Assembly: GCA_012799995.1 (NCBI GenBank)
Contig: JAAZKE010000010.1
Location: 1-64,000, forward strand
Reading direction: 5' to 3'
Length of the DNA stretch: 64,000 nucleotides
Origin: Chloroflexota bacterium
Lineage (GTDB): Bacteria > Chloroflexota > Anaerolineae > Anaerolineales > Anaerolineaceae
The notes under the pieces are model-generated. The model ran no database searches and was not told where the DNA came from. It worked only from the letters and a program-made list of their open reading frames with translations. Below are positions 23,644 to 38,600 of this stretch, piece after piece; the first letter of the stretch is position 1, and every line of letters begins with the position of its first letter. A program made the position numbers and the translations under genes.

Positions 23644-26600
23644 ATGAAAAAAATAACGTTTTCCTGCTTACTGATTGGGCTGGCATTGTTTCTTTCCATG
23701 GGGTTCTTATCAACCCAACCAGTTTTTTCAATGGAGGAGGCTTGCAGCAACACTGCGCAAGCACCTATGGTAGATGGGGGGGGCCCGGATGAGACGTCTG
23801 CTCCATCGGAAGAGCGCATGACCGAGCCAGGCGGGGAAACGAATAGCATTCTTCCTGATTCCGAACTGTCAGAATCTGACCTCAACCCAACTGACCCTCC
23901 AGCTGATGATATTTTATCGTTGGATTCTCCTGAACTCGATCCGATTCCTTCAGACGATTCTGGCGTTAATCCCGAAGTCAGTTCAACCCCGGAATCAAAT
24001 GATACACCTGTGCCTGAGGAACAGGTGGCTGATTCCGAATCCTCCGATGATTCTGTGACTGATCCGGAAGTCATTGTGACGCCTGATCCAACCGATCTTC
24101 CTGATCTGCTGTTGTTGGACGAATTGGAATCTAATCCTGGACAACCGGATGATGCAGCGGTTACCCCCGAAGCCAGTTCGACACCGGAACTAACCGATAT
24201 GTCTGTACCTGAGGAACAGGTGGATGATTCCGAACCCTCCGATGATTCTGTGACTGATCCGGAAGTCATTGTGACGCCTGATCCAACCGATCTTCCTGAT
24301 CTGCCGTTGTTGGACGAGTTGGAATCCAATCCTGAACTAACAGATGGTGCGGCGGCTAATCCCGAAATCAGTCCGACACCGAGCACGGAAAAACTCCTTG
24401 ATTCGACGCTGACACAGACTCCCAAAGAGGAGCTGACCGAAGTTGTTGCGGATTCAGAGGGGAAGGATCCCGGATTTATTTGGGATCATATAGCTTATTG
24501 GTTCAGAACTTCCTGCGAAGGATGGAACCCTGATCATGGATCCTGCACTCCATCTGCCACACCTTTCCAGGCAGCGATTAATGCCCTGAAAGCAAAAATC
24601 GGAGCTGATGGATTGGATGCTCCGGTAAATGTCTTTGTAGAAAAAGCGACGTTTGATGAAGAACTGGTTATTTCAGATATATCGAATTTATTGGATACAC
24701 CGAATGGCAAAGAGCGCTCAATCAATTTCTATGGAGGATGTGGAACAGGTGTAGATTTACCACAAGAGTGTACGAATGGAAACGCGACCCTTAACGGCAC
24801 CGTAACCATACAAAACGTTGTTCCTTTGATCAGATTTACAAATTTCATATTCAACAACAAAATCTTCCTGAATGGTGCTGATGCTGAGATCAAAGGAGGT
24901 GCCGGTACTGGCGGGACCGACAACACATTTGAAATTGTTGACCAGGGTGGGAAAAACGAATTTACCTATATCGGCGGCTCAGGATCGAGCGCAGATTCGA
25001 AAGAAATTGTTCTTGTAACGACCAGCAGACCTGGCGGATTTACTTTTGCTGAGATCAATGTTGGGAAATCAAGCGAGAAAGATATTGTTGCCAATTTCAA
25101 ATCAGCTAAAACGGATGACAAAGCGCAGCTGATTGTCATAGCTAATAAAGTAAAACGTCTGGACATTTCCGAAGTTTCGCTTCAGGATCTGGTGTACAAG
25201 TTTGAAAAACTGCAAAAGGTTTTGGCGCTGGCACAGGCAAGTGACAACGGTGGCGAAACCACGATCACCGGTAAGATGGATGCGAAATCATCGGATTATG
25301 GAGTTGTCCGATTTGGAAGTCCGACCAATTCTCTGACGATTAACGTTACCGCTGCTGATACGGATCTCACAGTTGAGTCGTTTTATAATGCAGATTTCAG
25401 AGGGGGCCTTTCGATCCTCGGCTCTTCACAACGAAATGAAATCAAGATTAAAACCGACCTGCTGCTGAAAGGCAGAAATCTGCATATAAAGGGTCATCTC
25501 ATCATCGTTGATGAAGGGAAAATTTTCTCCACACGTTCAATCAACACCAGCGGAACGCCGGATTATGAAACAGCTATTTCGACTGGAGATTCCGGAAACA
25601 TTCTGATCGAATCATTTAAGATGACTTTGAGTAAAGTCAAACTGCTGGCGCACGCAATAAGTCCGGCGAATGCTACCTACAAGAGTGGCAATGTCACGAT
25701 TCTGGGACAGGATACCAATGGCTGGAATGTTCCGGAGCTGAATTGGATTCGTGAGAAACTTGCCAGTATTCTTGTCGGGACTGGGCTCGGAGTGTATGTA
25801 AACTGCTCAGAAATCGTTTTGACTGATGTGATGATCAAAGGGAATGATGTCAACCTGCGGGTAAACAGTGGATATTCAATCAATGAACGTCAGGCGGAAG
25901 ATCTGGCAGGAATTCTGAATTCAATTGTCACAGGTTCAGGTTTGGGATTTTTCCTTGATGACCTGTTTGGTTTGGCAATTTCTGGTGAAATGCTTGATAG
26001 TATTTCGCAAACGATCACAGATATTGGCATTTTGAACAAAGGTGTATTACCGATCCCGATTGGATTTAACGCCCGGGTTGCTTATTCCGAATTGAAATTG
26101 AATGGCAACACAAGCATCGAGGCGGATGGTGATGTAAGTCTGTTGACCAACGCATCCAGCGATGCTGATCTGATTGTCAGATCCACCTATTTTGGAATTG
26201 CATTGGGAGTTTCGGTAGTCCGTTCCTGGATCGATGTGCTGGATAACACGTCGATCACGAGTAAAACAGGCAATATTATCCTGCGGTCGGAAGGAGCTGG
26301 AAACACCTCGATTACTGCAGGCTCTTATGGAGACAGCACAGCTAATGTACTGCCCCTTGCGGTTGCAATTGGTGTGTCCATAATGGATTCAAAAACAAAT
26401 GTCTCCTCAGGAACAACCCTGACGGCAGAAAAATCAGTCAGTGTAGTGGCAAATGGCAGCAATGTTGGCGGAGCAAACGCCAGTGTTCTGGTTTTTGAAC
26501 GCGGAACGCGTGCGATGACATTTGGAATTTACACCGGTGTCTCTAACGTCCTTGCAAAAGCAGATGGCACGATAACCGCAAAAACAGCAGTTAACGTTAG

Positions 26601-29600
26601 ATCACGCACTCCAATTGACTTAAGCAAGATTGGCAGTGCCGGAAACAATACTATCTATATTGAAAATCATGGGCTGTCAACTGGCGAGCGGATTATATAC
26701 CGAAAAGGTGACAATGCTGATCCAATTGAAGGACTGGTAGATGGTGATCAATACTATGTCTATGTTGTGGATAGTAACAACATTCGTCTTTATTCAAGAC
26801 CTCCGGCTAATCTTACCCTGAACGGTGTGAAAGAAAACCAGATCCATACATTTACACCGTTTGATCCGGTTATATTTACTCCGAGTTCGGCCATAATCAG
26901 CAACGAAGACGAAACATTTACGAAATTTACGTTCAATAACCATAATTTCACCAATAATCTTAAAGTCTGGTATTCAAGTTTGATGAGCGGTCCGCTCAAT
27001 GGTCTTGATGAAAGCACTGAATACACAGTCGAGCTTATTGACAGTAATTCTTTCAAACTCAAGAAAGCAGACGGGACATACGTTAAGGGAGTTACTTTTG
27101 CTGGTGACACGATTTGGCCACATGGTTTCTGGTTTCTGAATGCTGCGAAAGCAAAAACCATAATTCCAGTTTCTGCTGACTCAACTCCATCTCCAATCGA
27201 TGTAGCTTCTTCCACCATAACTGTGCCAGGTCATGGCTTTGAAACTGGTGATATGGTTTTCTATTCCGTTCCCAGTGGGGAGGTATCCAGAAACTTAAAC
27301 GTCGCGTTTAGCTTCACAGCCGACAGCGACAATGTCACCCAGACAACTTTAAAAATTCCGTATGGCACAGGATTGAAAGTTAACGATAAGGTTCTGTATA
27401 TCCCCGGAGACAATACCACCATTGCCGGATTAACCAGCGGCAACAGCTACAAAATTGCAACCATTGTTGATTGCAACACAGCGGAGCCGGATGGTATGTG
27501 CAAACTGGTAACGCTGAAGGATAGCGAAGGAAACAATATTCAGTTTGGCACAATTGTCACTGATCCTGAAGCAACTGGTCACGCTGATTATATCCCGCTC
27601 CATTCACTGGTGAAGCAGGATTCTTATATGGATGGACACACCGCTGTTGGGCACCTGAAAGAGCATACCGCCTACTACATTATCAAGATCGACGATGACC
27701 ATTTTATGCTTGCAAATTCGTTTGAAGCTGCGACCGAATATGCTAATGGCATCGCGATTGTAAAACCGACTGATGGCACGATCCAGGGGCATGCTCTGGA
27801 ATTACAGGTCATTAACGGAATTGGCGTAATAGCTTCGCTGACTCTGAAAGAGGAAATGTCAAGCGGTTCCTACTACAATCAGGGCAGAGCTCTGTTGAAT
27901 ACACCGATCGATTATATAGTTGCAAAGGGAATTGAGCTTACCATAAAAGGTATTGGCAAAGTGTTTGATAAAGTCAAATCGATTTTTGGATATGCCACAG
28001 AAAAAGCTAAACCTGAGGAAAAAGCGGATCCCGATCCAGGTTTTGTGACTTTCAGTTCTGGTCTGGGTGTTTTGGTTAGTGTAAACTCGGTAAAAGCAGA
28101 AGCAGGCTCTACTGCTAAGTTCAACAGTACCAGAGATATTGAAGTAAAGTCGTATCTGTCTCATAATCATACCAACATTGTTGAAAGTGAATCCATTCCC
28201 GGAAGAGAAGATGGTGAAAAGGCTTCTGTGGGTGCAAGTCTCTCCGCTACCGTTCTGATTAATAAAAATCAGGCAATTATTGCTGATGGTTCAGAACTAA
28301 ACGCTGACCGGGATATTCTGGTTGATGCACAGTCAATTTATCCTTCCCGAATTTTAAATACACTTCAGGCAATAAAAAATGCTGGGATAGGCGATGTTGT
28401 GGGTGTTATTACTGGAACAGTGAGTTCAACCACTTTTGCCTTCTATCCTGATTTGTTGAACGGGTTAGTGCGCAGTGTGGGACAAGGTAATGTCGGAGAA
28501 GATATAACTTCGGATATGAGCGTCGCAGGTTCAATCGGAGTGATGGTTCTGGATTCAAAAACTTACGCCCGGATAGGTGATAACGTCAAGATTAATCAGG
28601 CACGTCAGAATACAATGCAAAATGTGAAAGTTTCTGCCAAAACAGATGCTGCCTTTGCCATGATGGCAGGGAACTTTATATTCAATACAACTCCGGCACT
28701 AAGACATGACAAAAAAATGGAGTGTGTGAAGAAGTTCTTTAAGAATATTCCAAAGTCCGTATTCAGTCCATTTGGAGCCAGTGGTGGGAAGAAAGGAATT
28801 GGCGGCAGTTTCTATTTGCCGGTTATGATTTTCAAAACCGTTGCTGAAATCGGAAACAATACATTGATCCATGTTGGTAAACAGGGAAGCTTACAGGTCC
28901 TGGCTGACACGAATGTCAACAACTTTACATTTGTACAGGCAGGCAGTGAGGCCTCTGATGGTTTTGCAGTAGCCGGAGCAATATCGTATAACGGAATATT
29001 CAATACCACAACGGCCAAAATTGCGCCATTGGCGCGGATAACCGGTGGAGACGTTGCTGTCAGTGCAAACGACCATACCCAGAGTATTGCATTGGTTGGG
29101 GCAATAGCTAAAGGCACCAGCATTGGTGTTGGCGCATCATTCGGGGTAAATACAATCATACGGAATGTAAGTGCGATCATTGGCTATAACAATGAGAGCC
29201 AGGGTGGCCCCTGGCAGGTTGTATTTACCAACACGAATTCAGATCCTGTCACAGCGACAGCGGTTGCTCCTTTCAATGGAAAACCCGTAATAGATACGGT
29301 GACTGACGGAGGCGTTGATACTGCGGAAATTCAGCTGCTGGACACAACTGAAACGGGCGATGTAACGTTGGCATACGATGGCGTCTCTACCACAATAAAT
29401 GCTGCTGCGTTGACTCCCGCAACACTCGAAACAGCCTTAAACGGGTTGTCGACAATCAGCGATATTGGTGGCGTCAAGGTTGTAGCTGGAGATTACGGTG
29501 GTTGGAAAATCATCTTCAATAATCCAGGAGCACGTAAACCAATAACGCTCGGAACGGTTGAAGCTACCATCCTCGAACTTGGGCGGGTAAACGCCTATGA

Positions 29601-32600
29601 GGCACAAACACTCTCCATAGGCAATCCAACTCAAGGTGCATTTCGCTTGAGCTTCCAGGATGAATTGACGGAAGTTCTGCCCTGGGATGCAACAGACTCA
29701 CAGGTTCGGGCTGCGCTCAATAAACTGGCAACCATTAAAAATCTGAAGCTGGATGCCAGCAATACACCTGTCGGCGAGGTAACGGTTGTGAAAGACGCCG
29801 CGACTGGAAATTACGAAATCACCTTTAATGTTTATAAGAACCTGGATGAAGTCCAATTTGAGAGACTGGAGGCCAGTGACGGGTCAATCTATGTAAAAGC
29901 AAATGGAACGAACCAGAATCAGACGATCTACAGCAGCATGAAGGGCGGCGCATTCTACCTGACCTATAAAGGTGCGAACACAAAACTGCTGCCATATGAC
30001 GCGGGCTTCAACGATATTCTGGCTGCTCTACAGGAACTGCAGGCGATTGTTGACGCCGGAGGCGTCACAGTGACAGACGCACAGCTGTCCGATGGAAGTG
30101 GAATAATCAACGCTTCCGGCGAGATTGACATGTCTGCTAAGGCAACCGGCAGCAACTGGGTGTTCTCGTTGGCCGCAGCTGGGACAACAAATGCCTCCGA
30201 AAAAGGTGGTATCGGTATGCCAAAAGCGGGTATGCTGGAAAGGCTGCTGACTCACCTGGGGCTTGCAGGAAAGAAAATGGATAAGGCAGGTTCCGATGCC
30301 TTCAACGGTGGAGCTGGAGACAACATCAGTAAACAGGTCGAGAACTCAGTCTCAGGTGCCGGTGATCTTTCCGTAAATGTACTGATTGATAAGGTGATCG
30401 CAGCCATTCGCAATGCAGGGTTGGTGACAGCTTCGAAGATCAATGTTACAGCAGTCAACGATACTGAATTACGTTCCGTATCGGGTACAGCTGCGATTAC
30501 GCTTGCGGGTGAAAACACCTCAACAGGGATTGCAGGTTCACTTTCTTTCAACTGGGTCGATGGGTTTACCAAAGCGATCGTTGATGATGTAAAGATTGCT
30601 CCGTCTACCTTAAATGATGTAAAACCCAGCGAACTCACCGTCGAAGCTTCGAGAACAGGGAATATCGTATCCATTTCGGCAGGTGGTGCCGGTGCTCCGC
30701 GACAGAAGGGACTTGCGATTGCAGGATCGGTATCAGTGAACATCCTGAGAGGATCAACTGATGCAGTTCTCAGCAACATTAAAAGCAACTCTGAAATTTC
30801 CGGACCCGTTAAGGTCGTTGCAAAAGATAATTCCGATATCGTAGTTGTCGCCGGCGCTGGTTCCTATGGTGGGAAGGTCGGTTTTGGCGCTGCCTTATCG
30901 GTAAACTTGATTCAGAGCGAAACCAATGCTCTCTTCAAAGCCAGCGACTTAACTTATGATGGTGCTTTAGAGGTAAATGGGACAAATGAAAACTTAATTG
31001 TCTCTGTTGCCGGAGCTGGCGGTGTTTCTAAAGATCAGTTGGGCGTTGGCGGGACGGTAGCGGTTAACATCCTGCTAAGCAGTGTGAAGGCAATTGTCTC
31101 CGAGGTTACAGCAAGCAGTACAGCAGCAAACGGTAATGCACTGATCAACGCACTCAATAACAGTTCAATTATCAATATAGCAGGCGCAATTGGTGTAGCG
31201 AAGAACACTGGTGTTGGAGCTGCTGTTGCTTTCAACATGATTCAACCTACAATCGTCGCATCTATCCGCAATTCGAATTTGGCAGTTGGAGATTTCTCTG
31301 ATCCAGATAATGGTGATCAATCCAAGATTGATGTAAAAGCTAAAGATACCAGTTTAATTACTGCCATTGCAGCTGGTGGGGCTGGTTCGGAAGAGTTATC
31401 GGTCGCTGCCGGCGTTTCTGCAAACGTCATACTGTCGGACGTAAAAGCTTCTATTGAGGGGATTTCATCTCATCATATTAAAGCTACCGGTGACATTTCA
31501 GTTCTTGCCAGCGCTGAAAACAATATTTATGGCGGTTCCGGCAACGGAGCTGGCGCTGGTAAATTCGCAGTTGGCGCTTCACTCACCTTCAACTTGAGTC
31601 AAATCACTGCTGCAGCTTTCGTTAAAGGTGCAACCGTTGAATCTTATAACGGCGATATCTATATTCGCTCTATTGCTAACAGCGATATGGTCTCGGTTTC
31701 TGCCGGTGGGCAGTACTCAGGTAACATTGCGGTTGGCGGATCTGTTGTGATCGGAATCCTTAGCAATGACATCAGCGCTTACATCAGCGACGGTGCGGAT
31801 GTTACTGCTGCTGGCAGCGTACTTGTCAGCGCAGAAGATGATTTTACCGGGGTTCTGTTGGCTGGTGGTGGCAACGCGGCTGGATCTACCTCGTTTGGTG
31901 CTTCTAACTCCACCTTTATCTCTTCCAACATCGTCCAATCTTATGTTGGAGCGAATGTAAAGGTTCGTGGCAAAGGAAAGAAGGCTGTTGTAAAAACGCT
32001 GGGTGCGGATCTGATGACCCCTGGAGACTGGAAATATGTTGATAACCGCGGCGTTTTTGTAACCGCAGTTTCAAACCATGCAGTTCGGATTTTTGCAATA
32101 GTTGGTTCAGGGGCCGGTACGACTGCTATTACCGGTTCAGGTACGTTATCCATCCTCAATGACACTGTCAAGGCTTACATCGGTTCAGGTGCAACTGTTG
32201 AAGCTGCTAATGACGATACGGAGGATGACCTAAGTAGTACAACTGGTGATCCTAATAACAGTAATCCACTGACGGTCAGAGTCTTCGCAGCTGGCAAAAC
32301 CACTATGTGGGGTGTTGCCGGTGCATTTTCCGGTGCCGGAACCTCAGCTATTGGCGTTGGTTTGGATGTCGGTGTCTTGACAAAGACGGTTGAAGCATAT
32401 GTTGATGGTACAGTCAATTCTGAAGGTGACATCATCGTACAGGCGCTCTCCAAAGAGCAGATTATCTCTGTCTCAGCTTCCGGCGCGGGTTCCGGATCAA
32501 TGGCTGTTGAAGGGTCTGTCGGGGTTTACACACTTGTTCTGAAAACAAAAGCATACGTGGGTTCGTCAGCAGTATTATCCGCTGCCGGATCAATCCTGGT

Positions 32601-35600
32601 TAATGCTTATCATGAAACGCTTGCAGTTTTGACCGTCGGCTCAGCTGGTGGCTCCAGCTCTGTGGCAGCTGGTGCTTCCCTCGAAGTGGCAGTTGAGGTA
32701 AAAGATGTTCATGCGTATATTTCCAATGGCGCAACCGTCAATGCGCGTGGTCTGGGGAATGGTTTAACTGCCTTCAGCGGTAGCTTCACTGAAACATACA
32801 CTGATGTGCCGGTAGATGAAAATGGAAATATTATCAGGGAAGATGCAACAGTAACGGTCACGCGACCCTCTTTCGATCCAACATCGGTGACTGATAATAC
32901 GATCACACTGGATGTCGACCCAGGTTGGAAGACCGGTGATCTGGTCAGCTACAATATTGGCGATGCAACAGATAATGCCATTGGTGGTCTTGAAGATGGC
33001 ATATCCTATTATGTGATTGTAGATCCATCTAATAGTAAGAAGATCAAACTGGCGACCGATTATCTCAATGCCAGAGATGGAATTGCAATAACGCTTGATC
33101 CTTCTGCAGCGACAGGTAATGCACACACCTTGTGGAGAGGTGAGATTGCTGAAAAGCCTTACGTCTTCAATCTGCCTGGTGTGCTTTATGATGAAGATCT
33201 TAATGACGATGGAACCAAAGATAATGACCCGAACATCGATGTGCTGACCAAAGAACGCGAAGCAGCACCTGAATCAATCAGCTTTAATGGGCTGGCGGTA
33301 TCTGCGGTAAATAAAGAAAATCTTCTGACAATCTCGGTGAGTGCTGGTGGATCAGGTTCTGTGGCAGTAGAAGTTGGCGCGCTGACCAATGTCGTTGTTA
33401 TTGACGTCGATGCTCATATTGGCGAAAATGCGAAGATTAACCAGAAAGCGGACTTAAACCTGGACAGCAGGTCGAGCGTGTATGTGCTGGCAGGTCATGA
33501 CTTCTTCCATGTTGGCGTTGTCGCATCCATTGCTGTCTCCGGAGAGGCTGCAGCAGCCCCGGGTTTTGATGCAACTGTTTATGTTGTTGACGTCAAATCA
33601 CAGATCGCTGATGGCGCAAAAGTAAAAGCAGCAAAAGATGTGATTGTCAATGCCAATGCTGAATCGCTGTTCGTATCAGTAGCAGCCGGTGGATCCGGGG
33701 CTGGAATGGTTGGTGCGGGCGGCTCCGTTGGTATTGTAACGATGGTTACCAATACAGTTGCTTCCATCGGAGACGATGATGGGGATACCATTGGTGCTAC
33801 AGTTACAACAAATGGCAATGTGTTTGTGAATGCTTATGATAAAGCCAATGTTGTATTGGTCACCGGGGCAATCGGAATTGGCGTAGGTGGAGGTGGTTTT
33901 GGCGCCAGTGTCGGTGTTCTGGTCGATGTAAGAAAGACCTACGCAATAATAGCTCCTTATTCCCAGGTAACAGCTAATGGATTGGGAGCATCCATTAATG
34001 ATAAGGTTTACACCAAAGACATGGGATCTGACGGTTCCTTCTCTACCTTCCCACAGGCAAAGGGAGTGATCGTACAGGCTTATGCCTCGGATGTAGTTAC
34101 AACCGTAGTATTCGCCGGCGGTGGCGGTTTATATGGTGGTTTAGCCGGTGCCGTGCTGGTGGACATATTCCAGAGCGATGCGGTAGCGAAGATTGGTGAA
34201 CATGCTACAGTGACTTCGGGTGGAGATGTATTTGTCAATGCACTGAATTACACCAAAATTTTCAATTTTGCCGGGACTTTAAGTGGAGGAGCAGGTGCTG
34301 TTTCCGGTAGCGTAGCAGTCAATGTTGTCCGTAACAATGCCAAGGCAATTATCGGACAGGCTGCAACGATTACAGCAATTGACCAGGTTCAGGTTGCAGC
34401 GCTGAGTAATAAAGACACCACAACTGTATCAGCCTCTCTGTCTGGCGGTGGCCTTGGTATTGGCGTGTCGCTGCTGGTCAATGTGATTGGTAGTGAGTTC
34501 TCCACTCAATTCGAGACTGAATACTCAGAAACGGAACGTGATGAAAACGGGGAGTTGAAAACCGGAACTACCCATACTCATAAAGAGACAATCTCTGCGG
34601 ATGTGTTAGGCGATGAAGATGAATCCGGAGATCAAAAGGTAATCGGTGTTGTAGATGAAACCAACGACAATTACGGACAGATTTCAACCAGCCTTGATGA
34701 CCTTTACACTGAAGCGCCCACAAATGAAGATGAGACGAATACTGCTGATTATGGGAAACTGGTATCACTGAAGCTGAAAGACGTCTCTACCAGGGTTGCT
34801 GAGCAGGATATCTCTTCAAAAGCCAAAGCTGCGCTGGAAGCAACCGGTACAGCAGCCAGATCTGGAACCATAGCGGTGATTGAAACTGACGCGACAGTAA
34901 AACTGTCCGGTGAAGCAAGCGTGTTGAATGTGATCGCTCAGGAACGGGTCAATGATCTGGCAATTGGCGGTTCGGTTGCTGCTGGTGGTTTGGGAGTTGG
35001 CGGAGTAGTAGCAATCACTGTGATCGGATCGAATGCCAATGCAATTATCGAGTCCGGCGCGTCTGTTCAAGCATATGAAATTAACGTAATTGCAGGATTG
35101 GATTCCAATATCGATGCGACTTCAGTTGCGGGCAGTATCTCATTTGCAGGGGGATTTACTGGCCAGGTTGTGGTACTGGATGACCACGCAAATCAAGTCG
35201 CCTCGATTGGCAGCGTTGATACTGTAACAACAGCAGTGAAAGCCGAAACAATCAATGTCAAAGCAAAGGCGAACAGGGTTGTAAAAGCGAACGCATCAGG
35301 TTTGACTGCTGGACAAATAGCTGCCGGATTCTCAGTTGCAGTATCCAATGTAGATGGGCAGACGCTTGCTTCCCTCAAAGCTGTTACCAACCAGCCCTTC
35401 ACTATGGTTGATGATTTCAGCAAAATCAAAGTCAACGTGAATTCAGAAGCCAGTGTTGAAACACACACATTGACGATCAACCTTGCAGGTGGATCAGTTG
35501 GCGGTGCAGCTGGTGTTGTAACCAACACTGTAAAGCCGACAGTAGAAGCTTATATCACCGAAAGTGTCATCAAATCAAATGAACTGCAGGTTATTTCCAA

Positions 35601-38600
35601 ACTGCAATCAAAAATTATCTCTAAAGCAGTTGCTGTTGCAGTCACAGCGGCAGGTGGCGGTGGACTGAACATTGCGGTAGTCACAAACGCTCCGATTATC
35701 CGGGCATATATTAAGAACAGCGAATTATATAAACAAGCCGGGATCGTAATAAAAACGCTGTACAATGCTGATGATGTTGGAAATCAGATTGAGGGGAAAG
35801 ATGTATTCGTTTCCTCAACAGCTATCAGCGGTGCTGGATTAGCAGGACTAACCGGTAGCATAGCTGTGATTCACAGTGCACCTGAAGTTTCTACCAGACT
35901 GTTTGGGTCAGAAGTTCAGGAATCCAGCGGCTTTCTTGAAATCCTATCAAAAGTTTACAACAAGTTCGAAGTGGAGTCTGTTGGCGGTGCAGTTAGCGGA
36001 GCAGCTTCAGCTGTGGTCAACCTGGCGGTAGTGGACAACAGTAACAGCAAATATTTGGCCACTATCAATACCTCCAAATTTGTGAACGGTTATGGAATTG
36101 TGATCGATAATCATGTCATTGAGACTGCCAGCTCCAAGGTTGTAGGCGCTTCACTCGCAGGTATAGGAAGCGGCTTCATTAATGTAGCAGTATCAACCCT
36201 GAACCCGGAAGTGAAATCAGGCATTCATAACCTGATCGGATCATCTTTTATCGAACTCAATCCAAAGCATCCGGATTTGAATCGGAAAGTTAACATATTG
36301 GCCCAGTACGATGGGGATGCACAGGCAAAAGCTTTAGGCGTCGCTGTCAGTGCTGGCATCAGTCTCGGCGCATCCGTGGCAGTTACTTTTGTGGATCCGG
36401 TCATTGAAGCTTACCTGACCAGCGACTCTGATGTTTCAACATTAAAAATTGAATCTGATATCCCATGGATCATTGAAGCCAGACAGAACATTAACAAAGA
36501 TGGTTCATTTGTTGAAAGTGGCGCAATCTCACAGGCAAGCGCATCTGGTGGTGGAATTTTTAGCGGTACTGGTTCGATTGCCACTGCAAAGAACCGACCA
36601 ATGGTAAATGCAAAAGCAGCTGTCAAAGGTCATCTGGTTATTAGAAACCTCACCATCAATGCACTCACCTATTCCCTTTCCAGCGCTGAAACATTTGGCG
36701 TATCGGTTGGAGGAGTGGGAATGGGTGCATCCGTCTCCACGGCAGATTCTGATGGTACCGTTAAAGCCACCTTTGCTACCGGTACTACAGGGAAAAATGT
36801 AGAAACACTCTATGTCAAAGCGACTGTCAATGACAACGCGTATGCGACCAGCGTCTCCGGAGTGGGCGGCGTAATCTCAGCCAACGGCTCGGTTGCCAAC
36901 GCTACGGCTCAGACAGACAGTACGGCGGAAATTACCGGAAGCAGTACTCTAACCAGTCAGCAGATTGATGTTGAAAGTGTCGCACGTCCAATGTCGCTTG
37001 CCGAAGCCAATGGCGTGAGTGCAGGCGGGTTGGCTGTAGGAGCGTCAGTAGCGACCTCAACAGTAAAGCCAACAGTCAAGGCATCTGTAAATGCCAATAT
37101 CACCAGCACAATATTAAATGTGAAGGCACAAAAACTGACCCTCGACAGCATTTTAAACAGTAACGCGGAGGCGAACGCTGCTGCTGGCGCACTCATTGGT
37201 ATCAATGCAACTGTAGCCAAGACCTATGATGAAACAAAAGTAAGTGCAACAATTGGCGCCGGACGGACGATTGAGAGCAGTCAGATTTCAGTATATGCTC
37301 TCAATAACTCTAAACAACAGGCGATAACAAGCAACCTGGTAATTTCGGCAGGAGGGTTAATAACAATAGCGGTGGGTGGTAGCGAGGCTCGCTCCACAAC
37401 CGATCTTGAAACAGTGGCGGAAGTCGGCAACAATACCAAAATAAAACAGCGTTCTGTGTCCACCAACAGCTTCTCAGTTGAAGCTTCTACCACTATTGAC
37501 CAATATGCCCAGACGAGCGCGCTCGCCGGCTCAGCGAACGTAAGCTTGGGATCAGTCGCAGTAGCAGGCTCAGTATCAGCAACTGATTCAAATTCTGATA
37601 CCCGTGCCATTATTGGCAGCGGAACAATCATTGATGTAAACCGGTTCTCCCTTAAAGCAAATCACCAGGTTATCGGGAAGAGCTCATTGAACTCCATCGT
37701 TGGCGGTGTGATTGGTGGAAGCGGTGCGGCAGGTTACAATACCGCGAATTCGACAGTTATCGCTGAGGTAGGTGCGAATAGCAAGATCACAGCTGAGCAG
37801 GCGATCGAACTTGAGGCGAAAAATCAGACCGATCTTGAGGACGAGAAAAAAGGGACAACAGGAGGTCTGGTAAGCGTAGCAGGCGTCTACAGTGATACCA
37901 AAATCACGTTGGTTACAAAAATAAATATTCTGTCTAACGCTGTGTTGACTACGAAATCGACCGATAAAAATCTGATTCAGGTTTTTGCCGCTGCAACCAA
38001 TATAGTCAATGCCAAGAGTACAATGACATTCACAACTGGCGGCGCTCTCAGCGGCGCAGGGGCAACCAACAAAATCAGCGCAAGGAATGTGTTGGCAGAA
38101 ATCACCGTTGGGGCTGATGCAAAAATCACTTCGAACGGTGGTATGGCATTATCAGCCCGCACCAGTGGAACGCTGGAAGGCAACGCAGATATTGAAACGT
38201 TCGGCGCCGGAACTGTCATGCTCGGCTCAACGAAAGCTGAAATCTTCCCAATCAATCGCATTATTGTAGAAGGTGGCGCTGAACTGACTGCGGATAACGA
38301 ACTGACGATCGCAGCAGGGCGAAGTACAGATACGTCCGTTTTGGATTCCTCAGATGTATACAAAGTCCATGCCCGTTGGGATGGGTTTGCCGGATCGTTG
38401 ATTCCGATTGAAAAGGTGAATGCGGAAGCCTATATCATTCAGACCAATAAAATCGACATCAAAGCTGGTAGCCGGGTACGCGCAGGATCACAGCTTAGTC
38501 TGTTCACTGATTCATGGAATACGGTGGATCTGGTCGCCAAAGCCAAAGTTGTCAGTTGGGTGAGCCTGGCAACAGATGGAATAACAAAATTGTTCTCGGA

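Noticed and set aside
23538..24425. 295-codon minus-strand Ser/Gly-rich frame
   Set aside because: It is the exact antisense of the acidic Pro/Ser/Asp linker of the giant gene; its low-complexity composition follows from that coding sequence and it has no RBS.
26040..38100. CRISPR array or satellite DNA in the long repetitive stretch
   Set aside because: The repetition is at protein level with diverged codons in one open frame; there are no identical short repeats with uniform spacers.
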